Assembly (NCBI GenBank): GCA_946414625.1
Contig: CAMKPI010000015.1
Coordinates: 1 to 17,705, forward strand
Origin: an uncultured Spirochaetaceae bacterium
Lineage (GTDB): Bacteria; Spirochaetota; Spirochaetia; Sphaerochaetales; Sphaerochaetaceae
Direction of reading: 5' to 3'
Length of the DNA: 17,705 bases
The notes beneath the pieces were generated by a model that had not been told where the DNA came from, did not search any database, and saw only the letters and a list, made by a program, of their open reading frames with translations. A program made the position numbers and the translations under genes. This document shows positions 14,101-17,705 of this stretch, piece by piece. Positions within the stretch are counted from its first letter, which is position 1. Every line of letters starts with the position of its first letter.

Positions 14101-16724
14101 ACCTCCTCGCTTGGCTGATAAAAACGCCCCGTTGAGCTGGCGTTAGCGTAGAATTTGTTTGTCACAAGATCCCAAAGCCCAACTTCTCCCGAGGTGTGGG
14201 TCGCAAGTCCATCCGCAGAAAAGGCGGCGGGAACCGCCCCCTTCAGTACACAAGGCTTAAAACGCCGGATAAGGTTTCCGCTGGAGTTATAAAACTCCGC
14301 TGAAAAAAGCCTGTAATCTCCTCTGTGGTTGTATGCAGACTCGTTTTGTTCCCAGCCAAAAAAAACAATCTGTCCGCCATGGAAACGGCTTGAAGCATGC
14401 GGCAGAGACTCTACCTGAGATCCGTTTACACTCAGAGTGGACATGCTGTCAGAGATGTTCATATCGATGAGGTATCTCTCATCTTCAAAATATCTGCCCA
14501 CATCCTTGTAGCCGTCTCCGACCACCCCGTCTGTTCCTCCGCTCCACCATCTCCAGGCACCGCTTCTGTCCCCTGTGGTTGCCAAAAGAAAGTTGTAAGG
14601 AGATGCCGAGCTTCCGCAGACAAAGCCGCGCCCGCCATATTCCTGCCCTGCGAGCTCTATGTCCATCACTAGTCTTGACACTCCGGAAGACGTCAGATTG
14701 CAGGGAGCACCCGTCTTTATAAGGGGTCCTGACGTCTGGCCGGTCGGATAGCTACGGATATACTCAAGCGGATTGAAATAGTCGGAGAAAAGCGCGTACC
14801 AATACACGACTTCGCCGTCTGTGGTGGACAAGTCGTGATATTCCGCGTTGGTCCACATGTTCGCTTGGACATATGTGGTATTCACCGCAGAGTCCGGGTT
14901 ATGATCGGACGTGGTTCCTCGTAGATATCCAATGAAGCCGTATTTGTCAGACTCAGGGTCAATGATGTCATAGGACTCACCGTAGTAGCTCCATCGTCCA
15001 GTCCAAAGTTCCGCCACCTGTCTGGAAATCTCCGGATAGTTGGTGAAGTCTTCGGCGGGGTTGATGGAGGACTTACACTGGACCGCCACGTGGTACCTCA
15101 CAGGTCTCCAAACACCAACACAAAGCGCGTCTATATCCGCTTTCACCGCTCCGGGGAGGGCGTAGATATATTTTAAACCCTTGAAAGTAGGCTCGTCCCC
15201 GTCGTAATTGGTACTGTTCCAGATGGTTCCGGTGTTCTCCAGCGCTTTGACATACCAACCGAGAAAAACATATCCCGTGGCGGAAGGGTTTGTGGCAGGC
15301 ATCATCGGCGCGGATGTGTCAGACTTTGAGGTGTCGTAGAAGGCTCCGCTGTTATTCACAGCCCTGCCGGAACTGTCCGTCCAGGTGGTGTCCAGCGCTC
15401 CCGCGGGATAGTTCGGCTCGTAGGAAATGGACCTGTATCTCATCGGAGACCACTTTGCGTATACCGTGATGTCCTCGTAATAAAAGGCCGGGATTGAGGA
15501 AATCTGCCGCCAGTCCGGCTCCGCGGAAGTGCCGGCGTTGTAATAATATCCGGCAAAGCCGTTGGTCCCGTATGTCGGACTGTCCAGCTCCTCGGTGCGG
15601 CCGTATTGATGAATTCTGTGAAAATTGTCGACCCTGTTTGGGTCGTCGGTGGAGATTCGACCGTGAATCATGTCGCTGTTCCAGTCGATTATGTTCGCCT
15701 CGGCTGGCTCTGTTCCGGGTGTGAACGCCTTATATGTTATCGAGAAGCTTTTCAGGCGCTTCACGTCGATGCCGGACTGTCTTCCGTCCGATTCGTTGTT
15801 GGAAAGGGTTGAGACGGCGTTAGAATATATGTTCACCGTGACAAGGGCGAGGAACTGCTCCGCCTTGGAGTCCCCCGCGTCTCGGGTGCGATAAACTTCC
15901 ACCTTGATAAAATGCGAGCCCGGCTCCAGCGAAAGGTCGGTTTTTGTGGTCTTCGCCGCGGTGCCGCTGCCAAAGAAAGCCACATCCGCCGTTGTGTCGA
16001 TGATATACTCTCCTTCGTTTTTAATCGACCAATCCTCGGAGCATTCATAGATTCTGAACTTATAGTCCGCGAGGTTGCTGCTGAACGCGCTCTTATATGC
16101 GTTCGGATCTGCTTCTGCTCGGCTGCTGTCTGTGGAGAAGACCACAACGCTGCCCTGCGAGATTGCAACGGATATTTTAGACGGATCGATATGCAGCACT
16201 CCGGGCACTCCGGGGCGCTGGACTCTCCCCACCGGAATCTGGACAACGTTCACTCTGTCCGGCCGGAGAGTCACCTCTACATCTTCGCTGCCGCAGACAA
16301 TCGGGTTTAAGCTGCCGGACGAGTCCCAGCCTGCGGTCGTGGTATATGCGAAAAGTCTTATGCGCCAGCGTCCGGCGGAGAGGCCGGAAATGGAAGACGG
16401 CAAGCCCTTCTCCGGAGAGGCAGCGGTGCCTTTCAGGGGATACTCTGAGGTTCTCTCCCCTGTTCTCCCGAACGAATCGAGTTTGACGGCGGTATATCGC
16501 CAATATAGGTTCTCGGGGTCCAGCGCGAGAATGCCTCCGTCCACACTCACAACAAGGCCTTTCTCAGCGCCGTCTCCTGCGTCGGAAGACGGGAAGGAAA
16601 CGTGAAGAGAGACCTCTGCCGTGGGGTCTGATACGACAGAGGGCGCGTCATCAGCGCAGGAGACACAAAGGAAAGAAGTCAAAACAAATGCGAGAGACAG
16701 AAGCAGGTTAAGAATCCTACGCAT
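11121..16724 (-). CDS. Giant modular surface lipoprotein with InlB-type repeats and LamG-like modules
   Basis: A 1867-residue predicted lipoprotein. The start is set at 16724, where AAAGGGGGG precedes the ATG and MRRILNLLLSLAFVLTSFLC begins a signal peptide; the lipobox cysteine is Cys23 (LCVSC, relaxed as in spirochaetes). Residues 24 to about 340 are beta-rich and unrecognised. Degenerate Listeria-Bacteroides (Flg_new) repeats end near 426, 540 and 646 (YAKW, VGVW, YWYALF). Then LamG-like modules alternate with clearer repeats: LamG about 647-872, repeat to 948, LamG to 1228, repeat to 1308 (GWNTQSDGSG), LamG to 1527, repeat to 1620 (GWNTRADGTG), and a terminal LamG to 1867. Each LamG-like module ends in a GExG-WDL-FYxN motif, degenerate in the third (GELGMLNL). 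It is probably exported to the cell surface for adhesion or carbohydrate binding, which is inference. The terminal module is paralogous to the upstream gene. Confidence 0.85.
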   Translation of the reverse strand: MRRILNLLLSLAFVLTSFLCVSCADDAPSVVSDPTAEVSLHVSFPSSDAGDGAEKGLVVSVDGGILALDPENLYWRYTAVKLDSFGRTGERTSEYPLKGTAASPEKGLPSSISGLSAGRWRIRLFAYTTTAGWDSSGSLNPIVCGSEDVEVTLRPDRVNVVQIPVGRVQRPGVPGVLHIDPSKISVAISQGSVVVFSTDSSRAEADPNAYKSAFSSNLADYKFRIYECSEDWSIKNEGEYIIDTTADVAFFGSGTAAKTTKTDLSLEPGSHFIKVEVYRTRDAGDSKAEQFLALVTVNIYSNAVSTLSNNESDGRQSGIDVKRLKSFSITYKAFTPGTEPAEANIIDWNSDMIHGRISTDDPNRVDNFHRIHQYGRTEELDSPTYGTNGFAGYYYNAGTSAEPDWRQISSIPAFYYEDITVYAKWSPMRYRSISYEPNYPAGALDTTWTDSSGRAVNNSGAFYDTSKSDTSAPMMPATNPSATGYVFLGWYVKALENTGTIWNSTNYDGDEPTFKGLKYIYALPGAVKADIDALCVGVWRPVRYHVAVQCKSSINPAEDFTNYPEISRQVAELWTGRWSYYGESYDIIDPESDKYGFIGYLRGTTSDHNPDSAVNTTYVQANMWTNAEYHDLSTTDGEVVYWYALFSDYFNPLEYIRSYPTGQTSGPLIKTGAPCNLTSSGVSRLVMDIELAGQEYGGRGFVCGSSASPYNFLLATTGDRSGAWRWWSGGTDGVVGDGYKDVGRYFEDERYLIDMNISDSMSTLSVNGSQVESLPHASSRFHGGQIVFFGWEQNESAYNHRGDYRLFSAEFYNSSGNLIRRFKPCVLKGAVPAAFSADGLATHTSGEVGLWDLVTNKFYANASSTGRFYQPSEEVEIRLHRNTTDSDSEVRVQRVIKGVSEQLHRNLFTTANREFMGWAKTAHGEKETSDRLVYSATTNCDLYAVWSSLVSYNLFSQVEWIENYHEAYILSDADINADARATTVMALHNRPTTSTEALCVFGARISDSSAFMLHILFRASTGWACTFSPRMSGLVLDLSQEIILDQKYFIDMDNTGQYLRIFQGEDNTGTALINTPAPRKTDMPGYKFGLFCAMDLGTGYAEYGYDSAHSKNNSGVHWAHYGHKEYRPDKKYDTVGNSGSIRCFNFNYYSGGELKFELVPAVLTVDLTSSTSCIDANGVYHEKASEKVFGGRDAYAGEAGMWDLKTDIFYGNVNPFIADSRFLYPDTQYTIYYNGNGALGTMDAQTVLIADVGTGVRLLENKYSMQGHIFLGWNTQSDGSGEWYSDERVMHLSGKKALRNMTLFAQWKALPTAVEYEALDYVEGGGSEDLHSVIRVKDVFDAEWGARIEYGMMVPPEGLRWLHINGLGEGSNYGMIYNNYIPYEPTGSAFSTLSAGTAVHVRAHEYDNGKHDIDAWIGSSSTPSVSVHEKAQTSYPKNKNNGHLTIFSNYAWNNAAAKYSFKLSSFKAWNAAEELKVSLIPVILTGDADGAHTFDGLKHHSGELGMLNLVDGKFYANANPSYPSALFTHDKYVIVQYNANGDGAGGVGAVSGSMNASAFLSGTDAGGAALPENAFLWPGHSFIGWNTRADGTGIWFSDGYASENWGVYGKNLITLYAVWSGSTGWNGSAIGSVSTDYFDPVNRVVTGGSGNYIDLDRPMIASSVFKMQFSMPERYTGTEGGWWGVVGSRRIKRSPSTVQTGYILWFNPASSAAGLSGFGGSVEMSETGRALSSYPFGGSFLELTWNVPGRAQSITRDGVSIASASITHVVDDEHRLYIGKGSGYGDDGFQNYPSFNLWLYGAEYLDAASAVHLVPCRLVKKIGTYEAGSISSDGSTHKVGEVGFWDILNNVFYANANTGGTLTCELD

Positions 16725-16813
16725 GATATACCCCCCTTTTTCTTCACGGGAGGCACCCAAAACACACCGGGACCGTCCCCGCCGGATAATTCTGCAAGAA
16801 GCGTAAAGAAAGA

Positions 16814-16857
16814 GCTGTCGTCCTGAAAACGACAGCCCAAAAAGGGTTCTGCTGTCG
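16814..16857 (-). promoter_or_regulatory. Attenuator-like leader with mutually exclusive stems
   Basis: In the minus-strand transcript, segment 1 CGACAGC (16857-16851) and segment 3 ACGACAGC (16821-16814) can both pair with segment 2 GCTGTCGT (16836-16829). Pairing 2:3 gives an eight-pair hairpin followed by TCTTTCTTTA, a T-rich end like a weak intrinsic terminator. Pairing 1:2 (with inner CCC/GGG) would prevent it. It lies about 90-130 bases before the lipoprotein ATG. The regulator is unknown. Confidence 0.45.
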
Positions 16858-16881
16858 GGTGGTGTCCATGCACTCGACGCC

Positions 16882-16887
16882 CTTATA
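16882..16887 (-). promoter_or_regulatory. Possible -10 element for the large lipoprotein gene
   Basis: TATAAG on the minus strand matches five of six -10 bases, preceded by TTG. No good -35 is visible at 17-18 bases. A start near 16875 would give a leader of about 150 bases that includes the competing stems. Confidence 0.3.
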
Positions 16888-16941
16888 CAATCTAAAACCT
16901 CCGGATAGAAGGTTACAAACAAGCGGTACCCGAGCCTCGAC

Positions 16942-16967
16942 CATTACAGGAATAAAGCCCTGTAATG
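16942..16967. other. Nine-pair hairpin in the spacer between the two surface genes
   Basis: CATTACAGG (16942-16950) and CCTGTAATG (16959-16967) form a perfect stem with an eight-base loop, extendable by CGA/TCG beyond one mismatch. It lies about 75 bases past the stop codon of the right-hand gene but has no T-run. The rest of 16968-17040 shows nothing I can name. Confidence 0.55.
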
Positions 16968-17040
16968 ATCGGACCGTGGGCGAAGACGAACGGACACTGA
17001 AACACAAACCGTTCCCAGAGCCGCCCGCCAAAGATCCGGA

Positions 17041-17705
17041 CTAATCAAGCTCACAGGTGACAACACCTGTTGACGAATTAGAAACGAACATATTTCTCGA
17101 GATGTCCCAGAAGCCGATCTCACCCGCCTTGTGCGTCTTGCCGTCCTGGGTCAGGCTTGCCGCCTCGTATTTTGTGATTGACTTCAAAATCCGGCACGGG
17201 ACGAGAATCGCCGCTTTGTCTCCCAAGAAAAGCTCGGCTCCGTAAGAAATCAACCCTCCCGCCGGGGCACCGCCATCAGAAGAATAAAGCAGGGTTCCAG
17301 CATTGCCAGAAGTACTTCCTGTTGGACTCAAAGTCGCTGTTTCTTCATTTCTCCAAGCAGAAGCTGACGCTGAAGAAGCAGCCTTGAACCCTGTATCATA
17401 GAACTTGCCTTTTGCGAAATCTCCCGAAATTACATTATTTTTACCAGGATTCGAATTTGGCCAATCAACCCGTAATCCACAATCATTAGTTGTATTGTAT
17501 ATCCTCAAACTCTTATTATTGCCCTGCATAATAATAAGAGAAGAGTTATAAAATGCTCCAGAATGCGTAATCTTCAATCTGTTGCCGAAATATATCGGAT
17601 ACGCATATTCCATATCGAACGAGAAATATATGTCATTTCCGCCAACCTGAATCCAGTTCACCGGCTCGAAGTACGCCGTACTGACAGAGCCTACCTCCGC
17701 GCTGT
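17041..17705 (-). CDS. C-terminal part of a paralogous surface protein (5' end off window)
   Basis: The reading frame is open to the right edge, so only the last 220 residues are visible; a GTG at 17661 is not taken as the start because the homology continues past it. The first visible residues (EVGSVSTAYFEPVN) align with IGSVSTDYFDPVN at the start of the terminal LamG-like module of the large lipoprotein. The end (LVPCRILKSITKYEAAS, then HKAGEIGFWDISRNMF, then TCELD) matches that protein's end. In between, sequence and base composition differ: about 17400-17600 is strongly AT-rich. The protein is therefore probably another exported modular surface protein, tandem with its paralogue 316 bases downstream. 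Its N-terminus, signal and module number are unknown here. Confidence 0.85.
   Translation of the reverse strand, partial: SAEVGSVSTAYFEPVNWIQVGGNDIYFSFDMEYAYPIYFGNRLKITHSGAFYNSSLIIMQGNNKSLRIYNTTNDCGLRVDWPNSNPGKNNVISGDFAKGKFYDTGFKAASSASASAWRNEETATLSPTGSTSGNAGTLLYSSDGGAPAGGLISYGAELFLGDKAAILVPCRILKSITKYEAASLTQDGKTHKAGEIGFWDISRNMFVSNSSTGVVTCELD

Noticed and set aside
16725..16922. Upstream start extending the large lipoprotein by 66 residues
   Set aside because: The extension has no signal character and crosses the leader stems. The ATG at 16724 has a ribosome-binding site and begins the signal peptide.

Overview
The window looks like a chromosomal segment of a GC-rich spirochaete, most likely from the Treponema or Sphaerochaeta side of the phylum. 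Three things suggest this. One is a large lipoprotein with a relaxed lipobox and Listeria-Bacteroides (InlB B-type) repeats. The second is an RND efflux set whose adaptor lacks the usual helical hairpin, as remembered for Borrelia BesA. The third is a GerMN-domain membrane protein without any sporulation context. This placement is inferred from protein character; no 16S or other marker gene is present. Every gene I support lies on the minus strand, so transcription runs from right to left.

From right to left: (1) 17041-17705 holds the 3' end of a surface-protein gene that continues past the right edge. (2) A leader region of about 316 bases follows, with an attenuator-like set of competing stems. 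(3) 11121-16724 encodes a 1867-residue lipoprotein that alternates InlB-type repeats with LamG-like modules; its last module is paralogous to the end of the upstream gene. (4) 10541-11120 is a GC-rich gene-free stretch of imperfect repeats and one long hairpin. (5) A complete tRNA-Cys unit follows, with promoter, structured leader, tRNA and terminator. (6) 8766-10118 is a visibly more AT-rich gene for an AlbA_2/Schlafen-type ATPase-like regulator with a winged-helix end. (7) 8042-8623 is a membrane-anchored GerMN protein whose stop codon runs into an array of degenerate 15-16-base repeats. (8) 1936-7698 is a tripartite efflux operon: TolC-type outer-membrane factor, adaptor, RND pump. (9) 1273-1785 is a small iron-sulfur-flavoprotein-like reductase with its own promoter. 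(10) 279-1139 is an alpha/beta hydrolase. (11) The left edge is a gene-free repeat patch.

The three efflux genes form one functional unit: the RND pump sits in the inner membrane, the adaptor bridges the periplasm and the TolC-like channel crosses the outer membrane. The two surface proteins form a tandem paralogous locus that probably diversifies by shuffling modules. The remaining genes show no clear functional link to one another.

The least ordinary parts are the modular surface-protein pair with its leader RNA, the hairpinless adaptor with a long polar tail, and three gene-free patches of short degenerate repeats. Two of those patches run directly into the stop codons of neighbouring genes.
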